DNA of 64,000 bases from Clytia hemisphaerica (lineage: Eukaryota; Cnidaria; Hydrozoa; Leptothecata; Clytiidae): contig CACVBU010001312.1 of NCBI GenBank assembly GCA_902728285.1, forward strand, positions 744,001 to 808,000, written 5' to 3'. A program made the translations under genes and the position numbers. The notes below the pieces were generated by a model. The model did not search any database. It had not been told where the DNA came from and was given only the letters and a program-made list of their open reading frames with translations. Positions 43,367 to 54,453 of the stretch are shown here, piece by piece. The stretch's first letter is position 1. Each line of letters starts with the position of its first letter.

Positions 43367-43790
43367 TATTGTTGTTTTGGTTGATTGCGAGAGAAAATAT
43401 AGAATCTGATTGTAAGTAATAAAATGAGCCGCAAAGAAGAATCCTTTACAATCAGGTATGTTGAATGTATAAGTGTAGTGAAAACTTGTTGAACAGAGGT
43501 TAGAAATCATGTCTGGCAGCACTCTGCTATCGCTGTCGTCATCAGACAGTACAGTAGAAAGAAAGGAAGGAACCAAGGGAAAAGTATAAAAATCAAATTG
43601 AACTGCTTACCCTGACATGGAGTGTTTTAGAAACCTTACAAATGTACTGGCTCGTATTGCCTTTAATATTTTTCTTATATGCTGAATATATATTATGTTG
43701 TTATGTATATGTCATGTACATATGTCTTTGTGGGATGGGAGTGTAACTGGTAACCTGCTTTAACCAATGAACCACCACGTGTGATCGAAT

Positions 43791-43828
43791 CACTGACCTT
43801 TTATAACCTTATTATATAAAGGTCAGTG
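43791..43828. repeat. Short perfect hairpin upstream of VPS28
   Basis: CACTGACCTTTTATA is followed after about 10 bases by its inverse TATAAAGGTCAGTG. It lies about 210 bases before the VPS28 start codon. It could be a small mobile-element remnant or a structured promoter element. Confidence 0.75.
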
Positions 43829-43857
43829 GATCGAATGATAGGAACAAAATGGTTGCA

Positions 43858-44034
43858 AGTTATGACCGCCCGGCGCGTGGGGCGTGCGGCCGCCTATCAT
43901 ATTTACGGCGTTTAACAAACATTAGGTAATCCAAAATGGTAGATTTGAAACATAAATAAATCAATTTTTGGCAGCGAAAACCATCAAAAAAAGTCTTTTC
44001 TCTGACAAATTTAGGGTTAATCAAGCTCTTCAAG
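43858..44034 (+). promoter_or_regulatory. GC-rich putative promoter / 5' region of VPS28
   Basis: A GC-rich, CpG-containing patch (CCCGGCGCGTGGGGCGTGCG) at about 43868-43897 stands out in AT-rich DNA just upstream of VPS28. A short upstream ORF (MVDLKHK) starts at 43936. An acceptor-like CTGACAAATTTAG ends at 44014, 20 bases before the VPS28 ATG. If used for trans-splicing, the upstream ORF would be removed. Confidence 0.45.
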
Positions 44035-47000
44035 ATGTATGGACACTTCCAACAGCAACCAGGTATTAGTCATCAATGTTTTTTATTTTCGTCCTTGTTA
44101 AAATTTTTCTTGATATTTCTTTTCTTTTTTACATTAAATTTGATTGATTGTTTAAAAAAAAAGGTGTAGTTAATTCCAGACGATGTCAATCGAATGAAGC
44201 GAACGGCGAATCAAACGACCACGTCGTCCGACGGGGGGTAACAAAAATTTTCTGGAATAGCCCAAAGAGAATGTTTTAGATATTTGAACATGATATTAAT
44301 GACAATTTTATGTATCTATCTCTCCTGAAAATTTCACAAAAATTTATATTGAGGAAAAGAAGTTATGATTAAAAGGAGTTCTTTACCTACCATTTCTCTG
44401 CTGGGTTTTCTTATGAGAACTGGATGTTTACCTACCATTTTTTATGGGGGAGAGTGAAGTTTCCCGTGGTTGNAAAACACAGAAAAAAGACTCAAAATCA
44501 AAACAATGGAAAATTGTTCATACGCGTGCGCAGTCGACACTGTTAAATGGTGTATTGAACGCAATCGAATACATAGTGTCCTTCAGGGTCTCTTCCCCCC
44601 CCCCCATGCATAGAATGAAAATTTTCCACCCCCCCCCCCCCTCATTTTTCCCCACCCTGCTTCCAAAAATTTTTCTGCCCCCCCCCTCAAGCATAAAATT
44701 AAAAAGCTGTAATTTGTATTTGATGAACTTAACGCTTATTGTTTTCCCTAAGGTAGTTCTAATTCAAGAATAAATGGAAAGGATGGTTGTTTTTAAACCA
44801 TAATATTAATAAAACTAAGCATTATGCTATATCATCTCATAAAACCAGATGTTTTTCAATTTTGAATTGATTTTAGTGAGTTCCCCCCCATGCCTAGAAT
44901 GAAAATTTTCCATCCACCCCCTTGTTTCCCCCCCCTGGCTTCAAAAAAAATTTTTTCCCCCCTATACGTCCTTTTGACCTCAAAACCCATTCCCCCCCTG
45001 AATTCAGGGGGGCCGACACTATTCAATAGTTGCAATTCGATTGTCGAACGCAATCGAATCGCAATCGAATATTACCCAGGATTTGCTGTTCGATATTGCT
45101 TCGATTACGTTCGATTATGTATTCGATTACGTTCGATTAATTCAATTATATTAGATTTTATGCGATTTGGTACGGTACTTAAGCACTCGGCCGCCCGCTA
45201 AAAAGCCCTAACAAAGTGATCAAAGCTCATTTAATCAAACTCATCAAACATAATCCTAATCGAATAAAATCGAAGATTATTCGAATGCAAATGACAATTG
45301 AACATAGTTCAACTATCAATCGAACCAATCTAACCTTACTCAAACGCAATCAAACCGGGGGCGGCGAAACGGGAGGGGCCGGGGGGCCATGCCCCCCCCC
45401 ACTTTTTTGCTAAGAAAAAAAAAATTGGTGGCCATGGTGGCGCCTCCTCAGATACTTACTATTTGGCCCCTCCACTTTCAAAATTGATTCGCCGGCCCTG
45501 CAAACACAATCGAATATTACCCAGGAATCAGCCCTTCGATTGAGATTGGATTATTTAATTATTCGATTGCGTTCGATGATTACGTTTGATTGGTTTGATT
45601 GCGATTTTTGTTCGAAGTTGTTCGATTGCAGGACTTAAGTCCGGTAGTCCGGTGCATCCACTGCGCATTATTTTTGAAACACACATGTCTGGTGTCCAGA
45701 AGTTTGAGAAATTAATACTGGACTAACACCGGACAAAAGGTTATTCGATGTGGCTGAGAGATACTTTTTGGTACCCGACAAAACACTGGACTACCCGGTG
45801 TGTCGACAGGATCGTTTTGTTATTCAAAAGAGTCGCATTCTCCTAGCCAAACCGTAAATTATTTCACCATTTAGTTTTTCTAAGATCTTGTCTCTGGTTT
45901 ACGTGTGCAGGGATGTTGTCCCTGTATATGTGAGTGCATCTGGTTGGTTGATTCGAGCCCAGTTACTTTGCAGAATTTTTGTGGGGTTTTCAATATTTTT
46001 CTATGCGCACCTGTGCGCACGCATAATTTATAGAAAAAGCTGCCATTGCAAAAAAGATAAACAAATGAAAATGAAAACACAGATTCCTTTCTAAACAAAA
46101 TGGCTAATGTCTGGGAGTTTTTGTAAATGTGGCTGATATTTTGCTGTTGCTTTTGGTAGTTTTGAAAGTTTTAAAAGTTTTATGAGCTTGTTTATAAAGA
46201 GACCTGGGTTTCAAAAGTTTTCAAACACAGTCAATAAGGGTCCGCCAACAGTCTGTGTCATTCAAACTGTACCAGACTTTTTTATTTGCACCAGACTCTA
46301 AAATTTTAGAAATTTTGTATGTTGAGGTTTTAGAGTTTTATTTTCTGAGATTTTGAGTCTGAATATCCAGGCTAGCATTCTCCCAAACAGCTTTTTAAAA
46401 AATTTCTGCTGGAGTAATTAAAGTTATTCAAAAGTCTGTCGCGCTCTCCCAAACGACCAGCTATATCACAAGTTGTACAAACTAGAAGTTTCTTTTTAAA
46501 ACGGTTTTTAATAAAAAATTGACTTAAAGGCTATAGCGCTATACTTATAGTAGGGGTTCGATTTGGTGGCACCTCCATGGTATACTCTGAAATACATGCT
46601 GATGTCAGCCCGAAAGCTGATTGGCTTTAACCGACAGTTATACGCGGTTTAAGAGTATAGCTAAAACTTTGTTATGTTTTCAACAGTAAAGGAAAGTGAA
46701 TGAAGACAAAATGTAAACAAAAAGATTGCAGAAGTTTTCGAATAAATTCACAATAGAATGTCTTCATTTAAAAATAGAAACACTCAATTTCATTCAAAAG
46801 AAAAAGGCATTCTTTTTTTCTTTCAGTTTTATGTAAGTATTTTGTGTTGTTGTTGAACATTATAGTAAATTATATTCACTTTTTTTGGAATAAAGTCACT
46901 TTTGGTTTTTGTTATGATCCAGCACTCCTAAATACTCCTCCGTATGGATGTTTGTGCCAATGCTAGATCAGCATTTCATAAATATACAATGTGTCGTTCC

Positions 47001-50000
47001 CTTGAATGATCTGCCAAATCCACGAAATTTTACATCATGATTTAGCAGAATTTTTGATTTTTTTTGCTTTGTACATTTAAAAAACGCAGCACACAAATCA
47101 CATTAATTAATTTGATTCCTGTTAAAATTTGAGATAGTTTGTTTGTTGTTCAGTGGCAGAGGTGGAGTTCTCAACCGTGCATGTTGTTCTTTTAAACAAA
47201 ATGTCATAATAGCATAGTTCTGGCAGATAATTTTCTATGGAGAAGTTGTTTGAATGTTTGCATTTGATTCTTTTGTTTAATTGTCAAGTAATGACAGTTG
47301 CCGTTATTACTTTTGTTCCATTTCTCTGTAATAATGCGAGACCAATTTAATTTGTTGTTATATGGGCAGATCGTTTGCAAAATATGGGTCTGTCGGTCGG
47401 TAAAATAAAAATAAATTTTTCATTAATCAGGGTTGGTAAAGTACCTAAATGTTTTCCAAAAGATATCTGGTTTAAAAATTTACTTTTTTTATCTTCGATG
47501 AAGATCATAATAAAATCTTAGCGTATGGAATGCTTGATTTTCTAAATTTTTCAATTTCTTGAATTAATTTTCAGCTTTATTCAAATTTCATTCTTACAAA
47601 TAAGTAGTGTGTAAAATATATTGTATTGGAAATTCAATATTATTATTTTTTTTGATCTTACCAAAAATAGGGTCGGTCGGGCCCGTAGAACAACAAATTA
47701 AAATTGGTCTCGCCTAAATCAATGTTTGTAAAAATGAAAAGTACAGAAATTTTTTTAGTATAGCCCTAACTCTTATAAGTTTGCAAAAAAACGCCACATA
47801 CATAGAAGATCTATCAAATTCAGTATATGAATTAAAGCAGTGCAAAATAAAACTTTTCTATTTTTCTTCTTTTTTTTTTGCAAAAGTTCCAGAAATGAAA
47901 ATAAAGGGATAATGATATGCAATGACCTTGCAAGAATAAAATCACCTGGGCAGGAAAATTATTCACGTTCCAAGCTGGTATGAAATAGATAAAGCGTCAG
48001 CCTGGGTTTAGGTCCCAGGCAAAAATTAGGTCCCCCCTGAGTTTTAAGTCCCCAAAAGATTCATTACATTTTTGGTAGCCCCCTGGGCTTTCGACGCTCG
48101 ACCAATTGTTCCACAAAAAAGGGTTATTCAATGTAAATTGTGTTGCAGTTCGAAGGTTAAGATAAAACATTTTGTTAATTTAATATATAAAAACATTGTG
48201 CCACAGGCGAAAAATTTTCATCTTCGTGAGATTAAATTTGAGTAATTGAAGCCAACCATTAAGATTAAGTATTCAGCCCCCACGTTAAGTAATAAGATTT
48301 CAGCTTCCCCCAAGTAAAGGAGACCTTTAATATTTGAACTTAATATAGACCCAAATATTTGAAACATCTTTAACCCCCACCCTTTTTTGGCTTTTTTTGA
48401 GGGTGTAACCCCCCCCCCCAACTAGCAGGGGGGCTGACGATGACTTTTTCCCACCCAGGTTATTTGCTCAATTTTTCCTATAGATAAAATAACTGCAATT
48501 TTTAAAAGATTCAAACTAGGCTCACATAATGAGGCCTTTGGAATACCTGTCAGATACAAGACATTATCTTGCGTAAATTGCTCCTTGTCAAATCATAATT
48601 TTCAAGCTAAAGCAACCCTGAATCCTGATTGGACATTTTTTTGATCGATTGATAAAATTTCCTTTTCATAATCCTAAAGTAAAAAAGATTCAATTGCTGT
48701 TAAACGCTTTCTTCTTTTTTTCAGCTCAACAAATGCGTCCTGAACTTCTTCAGGTTAGTTTGGAATTCTATCTCATTTTGAGTTTATTGTTTTCAGTATA
48801 TTTTAGGAGGCTAACAATTTGACTCAATGAAACATAAAATAATCTTGATCAGCCTGGTCCTTGTCCTACACATAAGTCTAAGAAAACATAGTCAAAACAT
48901 GCATTAGACAGTTCCTGGTCATTTGACTTTTATAATAAATTTTGCTTTGCAACAATAGAATCTAAGTATTAAAATTCTTTACTCAGATTTTTCTTTTTTA
49001 TTTTAGGAAGTCAAATTATATTCCAATGCAAGAGAACGAGAAAAGTGAGGATTTTTTTTTTTTACTTCTGAAGAAACTTTCCACATTCGAAAAGAATATA
49101 AGCTTAGTATGAAAGGAGATCGAAGCCATTTCAAACAATGCATAAGAAAGATTGTAAAAATTTTTGCAATTTAGATTTAGAACGCCATGAATTTAACGTA
49201 ACAACATAACATTACAATTATATTTTTTTAACAATAATGACAAAAAGAATAGTCATAGATTAACACCACTGATCTCTGCTGATGTCAACAAAAATAACAA
49301 AAATACAACAATCGGAAGAGAGTGGGTCTGACAGAATCATATTGAATCAACAAAATGTTTTTTTATAAGCTCGTGAAAAAAGAATCGCTTTTATTAAATG
49401 TTTTTTTTCTTCTATTTTTCGTAGGTTTGATAATATGGCAGAATTGTTTGCTGTAATAAATACATTACAACATTTAGAAAAAGCATACATTAAAGATGCT
49501 ATTCATCCCAAAGAGTAAGTTGACATACCATGGTGTATTATATAACCACACACAAATTCCAGTATTTTGTACTTTTTTGGGCTGGTGAGCTCAGTCAGTG
49601 GAGAGTTAGTGGAGGCTAGAGTATCTGCCTTTGAAAAAAAGGGTTGTAGATTCGTCTCCACGACAAAGACACTTCCAGTTGAGATAATTCATTGTTAAAA
49701 TTCCTTCTCATATTGAAATCTTAAGCAAGTATGTTTTATAAAAATATATTTGTCTTTGGTGATATTATTACCAGGATTACCGAAATCAATAATTTGCAAT
49801 TTGTTTTAAATTTTACTTGGTAAATTTTCGGTCAGACCAAGGCCAGCTGTCCCCATTCGCTGTCGTAGTCCTTGGGCATTTTGACTTATTTATGTTTTTT
49901 CTTCATGTAGGTACACAGCAGCTTGTAGCAAACTTCTTGTGCAGTACAAGGTAATTTGACTTATTTTAAATACAGTCATGGGATTGTGTTGTGCCAACTT

Positions 50001-53000
50001 CAACCAATGTCAACTTCAAAATTAAAATTTGTAATGAGCAGTTGACTCCTTGAATTTTTCTGTCTGTTGACAGAAAACCGTCCTGGTATATACCGGGTGG
50101 GTACAACATTGGAGTCCAAAAATTGACGTTTAACCTTGAGACCGCAGAAAAAGATTTACACTGCTGTACCTTTTTGGTTATTATGTTTAGCTAAAAAAGG
50201 TATGAAAGTTTCAACATAATTTTGATATTCCTTTCAGATTCACCAAAGTCAGTGTAAACAATATTAATATTTAAGAGCCACACCCCTTCTCACAACAGCC
50301 TAAAAGAATGTCGCTCAATTACGAATGAAATCAGCTTATTACATTGGAAAAACTAATAATGAATGATAATTTGTTTTGTTCTTCTAGGCTGCTTTCAAAC
50401 AAGTACAAAGTGCAGACTTTCCTACTGTGGAAGCATTTACAAAAATTTACAGGGTACGACTTTTTGATAATTATTTTCTCTAATTCTTTTTTTGGTAAGC
50501 AATTCCTTATCTCCACTCCGGTAGGAACCCTTTCCATTGAAGAAAAATCTTATTACATGGATATTGATGGACATCTCATTAACACCAGATCCTATTGAAA
50601 GGGTAACACCACAGTTATCAGGTAGTCTCTCTCCAGTACTGAGTTAGAAAATAATTTTTTTTCAATATTGTTTGTAAAGCTTGACTGTCCAGCAGCATTG
50701 GAGAGGATACGAGAAGATCGACCAATCACTATCAAAGATGATGCCGGAAATACAAGCAAATCTATCGCTAACATTGTTGAGGTATGTGTGCTAACGATAT
50801 TTCCTTTTTATATCAACCCTTAGTGGCGCGGTCAGCTTTTGAAGAGACTGGTTGAATGTACAAAGTGAAAATCGTAAGATACTCTTGCATTGAAGTGATA
50901 GAGCATGGCGTCCTCCAGCTTTTTGGTCCCCCCTAATAAGAGCTAAAATCCCCCATCTGACCTCCCCCCCACCTGTCTTTAAAATTCGTGCTCCCCCCAA
51001 TTGGGAAATCCCCCTAGCCGTATAAGGGTTGTATAAGGGTTGCGAAGTGATGATCCAGACTCGCCTCAATTCGCAAGCTACTATAGCAAAAAAAAGACTC
51101 TCAGAATCCCTAGAATGACAGGCTCATAAGCCTGAATGCCCAAACACACCAGGAAGGTCTGTATTTATCCTATTACTCCCCCCACTAGGCAGAGGACTGA
51201 ATATACCCCCTATTCGCCTTTCTCCCCCCATCAAGCTTGAAAATTTCACTTCCCCCCTGGCACCAAAATCTGATCCCCCCCCCCCATCTTCCTGGGGGGA
51301 TGATCCCATGTAGAGTAAAGTCAATTTAGTAGAACTATTCGAATGCTACAAATAGTTTGCACTCCACTTCAGAGACTTTAGGAAAATGTCTGTCATATGG
51401 CATGGAGTTTTAGCGGGAATTTACTCGGTTTGTCTATAAATGCCGTGCGCGTAGAAAGAGTTTTCCTTATAAATTCACTACCAGTCGCCTCAAACGCTGA
51501 CCGCGCTTTTACGGTTCGATAGGTGTATACTCAGAGTCAATTCAGATGCGAGGGCTATTAAGGTTGTCGAATAGTACGGTTACGTTTCTGTCTCAGACTT
51601 TTATCATTTCGGACAAGTTCCAAAAATTGCATGATTGATTGATTGACTGATTGATTTTTGGTGATATTGACCCTTTCAGTAAGTAATCTAAATCACAATG
51701 TTACAAGTGTGCAATAATTAACTAATAGTATATATCTGTTCCTTTTTGTTCTTGCCAGAGATTCATCACGATCATGGATAGATTACGACTTCAGATACGA
51801 GCAAAAGATGAAATCCATCCTGATTTAGAAGATTTGAAATTGACAATGGATCGTTTAAGTATGTTATCTGATGACTTTGAAGGAAAAGTTGCTGTACAAA
51901 AATGGTAAGTTACTCTCTTAATGTTTGCTTCATTATTATACTTTTCAGAAATTGTTGTTTGAGAGGAGGAGATGAGTAAGTTTTAAAGGACGTCTACACC
52001 ATTAAGTTTAAAGTCCGAAGCGCTAGAGTAGAATCTCTAACCTTTCCCTGGCAAGAAAAGTGAAGCCATATATTTCCCATCCAGAACGCGCCGCAATCAT
52101 GCAGCAGAAGAAAGGAGAATGTTTCTGAAAAGATTATTCAATTTTGATTTTAGCATTTGAAAGAGCATGCAAAACTGATCAAAGAAAGTATGCAAATTGA
52201 AAGATTTCACTGTGACTACGATTTAAAGTTTTTTCGTTTTTCTTGTAAATACTCGAGTAAATCACTATCACGTTGTAAAAGCTGAAATTCATTGCAAAAA
52301 TTTGCAAACATAATAAGCATTAGAAAACTTGCTCTAAATAAAATAGCTCGGTATTTATCGTCGCTTGGTGTTAAAACTCTACTCACAAAATTGGATAATC
52401 TAAAATATATCCAATTTTCAGTCTCCATTTTCTGAAGGTCCCGCTGCCTGTGGGATGCTATAATATAACTGTTGTCGCCAATTACTCAAAGAATTAAAAC
52501 AGATAATTCAAATCTTATTAGAGACGTCTTACAAAGTGGGTAATCATCTCGTTAGTCTTAATTCTTGTTAATCCTAAAGTCAACTTAAGGATTTTCGAAC
52601 TTGCTTGGGTTAGTTTTTAGATCATTAGTAAAGACATCAAGCATTAAAAGTATTAAACATATTTAGATAAGCTTTAAGTTTGTGAACTTCGACTTTTGAT
52701 GAGCAGATTTGGAAGTCCACGAGCGTAATACTCTTTAAAACTTTGTTGATCCAATTTAGAGGTTAAATGATTTCAAAATTCATACTTGACCTGAAAAGGG
52801 TATGAAAATCAGCTAAATTATGCTAGCTCACCTGGTTTTAATTAGAGAGATGTTATAGTCATAACTCTCTGTTCCAATAAATTGAGATTTAGTATAAGAC
52901 CCGATAACCCAAACACCCCGCACTATGCTGATTCCCGCCTGATTAAATCAATAATATTTTTTTTGGGATGTTTTGGTAATTATCTTAATAAAGGGGCGAC

Positions 53001-53284
53001 TAAGTGATCCTTTAAAGCCCACCCAATAGACTCTCAATATCTATCTCTATTATTCTAATTCACATTAACCTACGCTCTACGCTAACTTCTTCGTATCCTA
53101 CTTCTGCACCATGCCGTATTAAGCACTCATAGACTGAAAACCTGATCCTTTTTCTTCTCTTAGGTTGGATACATTAAGTGAAATGAGAGCTCACGATGAG
53201 CTAGACGAGGAACAAGTCAGACAAATGATTTTTGACATCGAACAATCATATTACGCTTTTAACAGGTTGTTACAGCACACTTAG
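44035..53284 (+). CDS. VPS28: VPS28, ESCRT-I subunit, nine coding exons, complete
   Basis: Exons: 44035-44062, 48725-48753, 49007-49044, 49425-49514, 49911-49950, 50388-50453, 50680-50781, 51759-51904, 53164-53284; all introns are GT-AG. They sum to 660 nt, a 219-aa protein (human VPS28 is 221 aa). Visible in order: [49 protein letters not shown] with [83 protein letters not shown]. The N-terminal two-thirds is the helical core that packs with TSG101 and VPS37 in ESCRT-I. The C-terminal part from about residue 122 is the four-helix VPS28-CTD that binds ESCRT-II (VPS36). It acts at endosomes in multivesicular-body sorting. Intron 1 is about 4.66 kb and filled with repeats. All frames and phases join without a break. 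Confidence 0.97.
44473..44473. other. Single ambiguous base (N)
   Basis: One N lies in VPS28 intron 1 (TGGTTGNAAAACAC), an assembly ambiguity, close to several long C-runs. Confidence 0.98.
44583..45012. repeat. Two poly-C-tract repeats in VPS28 intron 1
   Basis: CCCCATGCATAGAATGAAAA (about 44596) and CCCCATGCCTAGAATGAAAA (about 44885) begin two related units. In each, C-runs are separated by AT-rich words such as GAAAATTTTCCA(T)CC and GCTTC(C)AAAAA. The second ends near TGAATTCAGGGGGGCC, an inverted G-run. Confidence 0.85.
45015..45625. repeat. AATCGAA-rich repeat, split by a MITE
   Basis: Words such as CGCAATCGAATCGCAATCGA, AATATTACCCAGGA and TTCGATTACGTTCGATT fill 45015-45350 and 45506-45625. 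The family is shared with 41640-41930. The MITE at 45356 interrupts it. Confidence 0.8.
45356..45500. mobile_element. 145-bp CAGGGCCGGCGAA MITE, copy 2
   Basis: Same body as 12145-12288 (ACTTTTTTGCTAAGAAAAAA, GGTGGCGCCTCCT, ATTTGGCCCCTCCACTTTCA) with right end TTCGCCGGCCCTG and a mutated left end (CGGGGGCGGCGAA). CAAAC flanks both sides (45351-45355 and 45501-45505), a 5-bp target duplication. Confidence 0.92.
45626..47335. other. VPS28 intron 1, no gene seen
   Basis: Intronic AT-rich sequence. TCCGGTAGTCCGGTG near 45642 and GGACTACCCGGTGTG near 45790 form a rough inverted pair. Nothing else is supported. Confidence 0.4.
47336..47712. mobile_element. 377-bp GCGAGACCAATTT MITE in VPS28 intron 1
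   Basis: GCGAGACCAATTTAATTTGT at 47336 is mirrored by AAATTAAAATTGGTCTCGC ending at 47712, with one indel. GGGTCTGTCGGTCGG and GGGTCGGTCGG(GCC) lie just inside the ends. No coding. Confidence 0.85.
48000..48445. repeat. Poly-C-tract repeats in VPS28 intron 1
   Basis: Two units: about 48013-48090 (TTAGGTCCCCCCTGAGTTTT) and about 48262-48440 (ending AACCCCCCCCCCAACTAGCA then GGGGGGCTGACGATGA). Each has C-runs spaced by AT-rich words and, in the second, a terminal inverted G-run. Confidence 0.7.
48593..48630. repeat. Fragment of the GGCTCGAAATAACG MITE
   Basis: CATAATTTTCAAGCTAAAGC followed by AACCCTGA is the inverse of the loop of the element at 40861-40979, lying just before VPS28 exon 2. 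Confidence 0.8.
49578..49670 (+). repeat. tRNA-derived SINE-like sequence in VPS28 intron 4
   Basis: GGGCTGGTGAGCTCAGTCAG has a box-A-like GAGCTCAGT, and about 50 bases later GGGTTGTAGATTCGTCTCC is box-B-like. The pair resembles the internal Pol III promoter of tRNA-derived SINEs. It does not fold as a good tRNA, so it is a SINE head or pseudo-tRNA. Confidence 0.5.
50905..51310. repeat. Two poly-C-tract repeats in VPS28 intron 7
   Basis: Unit one is about 50905-51040 (GGTCCCCCCTAATAAGAGCT, CTCCCCCCAATTGGGAAATC). Unit two is about 51168-51310 and ends ATCTTCCTGGGGGGATGATC then CCATG. The last 25 nt (51286-51310) are identical to 18823-18847, where they encode the end of an unrecognised ORF. 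Confidence 0.85.
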
Positions 53285-53694
53285 AAAAAGTGAAAGAATT
53301 TATGAAAATTGTAAATTCTGCTACCGTGCCCAGTCAACTACTATTTAAAAATAGCAAATTTCTATTAAGAACAATGGAACACTTTAAGAATAGTGGAGGT
53401 GGTGAGAATATTGATGCCAAAGAAGATCGATAATATCCCTTCAACATTTCATCGATGTCAGAAATGTATTTGAGGTTTTTAGTATCATTTAAGTATTCAA
53501 ATATTATTAATTGGAATTACTTGACAAAGTTGGGATGATATCTTGATGGAGTAAGGTTCAAAATTAACTAAACTGAACCTTTATTCACAATTATATGACC
53601 CGGCCTTTAGGGAATGTTTTTCTGGTATTCCTGGTTGATGTAATGGAAATAATTTCACCGTACAAAGAATATGATTTCAAACGTTGACTAGATA

Positions 53695-53894
53695 GACCTT
53701 TTCATAAATTACGTCACGAACATCACTTGCCTCGTATTCAAACAATTACCATGGTGATTATGTCTCTTGAGACATTAAATGACTTTTTTATGAATAGGAA
53801 ATAGTTATAATAATATCCGCCGGGAGTTAATCACTATGGCAATAATTTCAAAACGAGGCAAGTGATGTTCGTAACGTAATTTTATGAAAAGGTC
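53695..53894. mobile_element. 200-bp TA-flanked MITE in the VPS28 3' region
   Basis: GACCTTTTCATAAATTACGT at 53695 begins an inverted repeat of about 42 bp, mirrored by ACGTAATTTTATGAAAAGGTC at the right end (one indel, one mismatch). TA flanks both sides (53693-53694 and 53895-53896), as for Tc1/mariner-derived MITEs. Confidence 0.92.
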
Positions 53895-54447
53895 TATAGA
53901 GAGAGAGGAAATCCGTCTTTCCTTAGTTTTTGTAGAATTGTATTTATGCATTAATTTTATGTTGATTTTTTAGTTAATTTGTATTTCAAACAACCAAATC
54001 TTACTACTCTGAACCTTCGAAAGGAATCGGAATTGATTATTTTGTTACAGATAACCTTTGGTATTCAATTGAAGGTCTGAATGGTGCGACTTTGCTTGCT
54101 TGTTTTCAATTTCTATTATTTAAAGATTACGTAATGTAATGACCGACCCTCTTTAATGTAGCCAATTTTTGACGAGGCAAACCAAGAAAAGCAGTCAGGA
54201 CAAAACTCAGTTGTTATGCCCACTCCATGTTGACTCGAAGTTTCTTATTTTACGAAAGTATTTACATCAAACTTAACAAAAAAGTGAATCTTTACTTTTT
54301 CAGTACCTCCTATGGGATGTAACCTTTTGTTTAAAACGGCTCATCGTTTATACCGTTACCAATAGTAACTAGCCGTTGGATTAAGTGCCGTTTATTCATT
54401 ATTGCGAGCACGGATTTTAGATTTTTAAAATTTAGTTGTGATGCTTA

Positions 54448-54453
54448 AATAAA
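54448..54453 (+). promoter_or_regulatory. Candidate VPS28 poly(A) signal
   Basis: AATAAA here is the first perfect hexamer found after the VPS28 stop (about 1.16 kb downstream). If used, the MITE at 53695 lies in the 3' UTR. A shorter UTR with a variant signal is possible. Confidence 0.4.
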
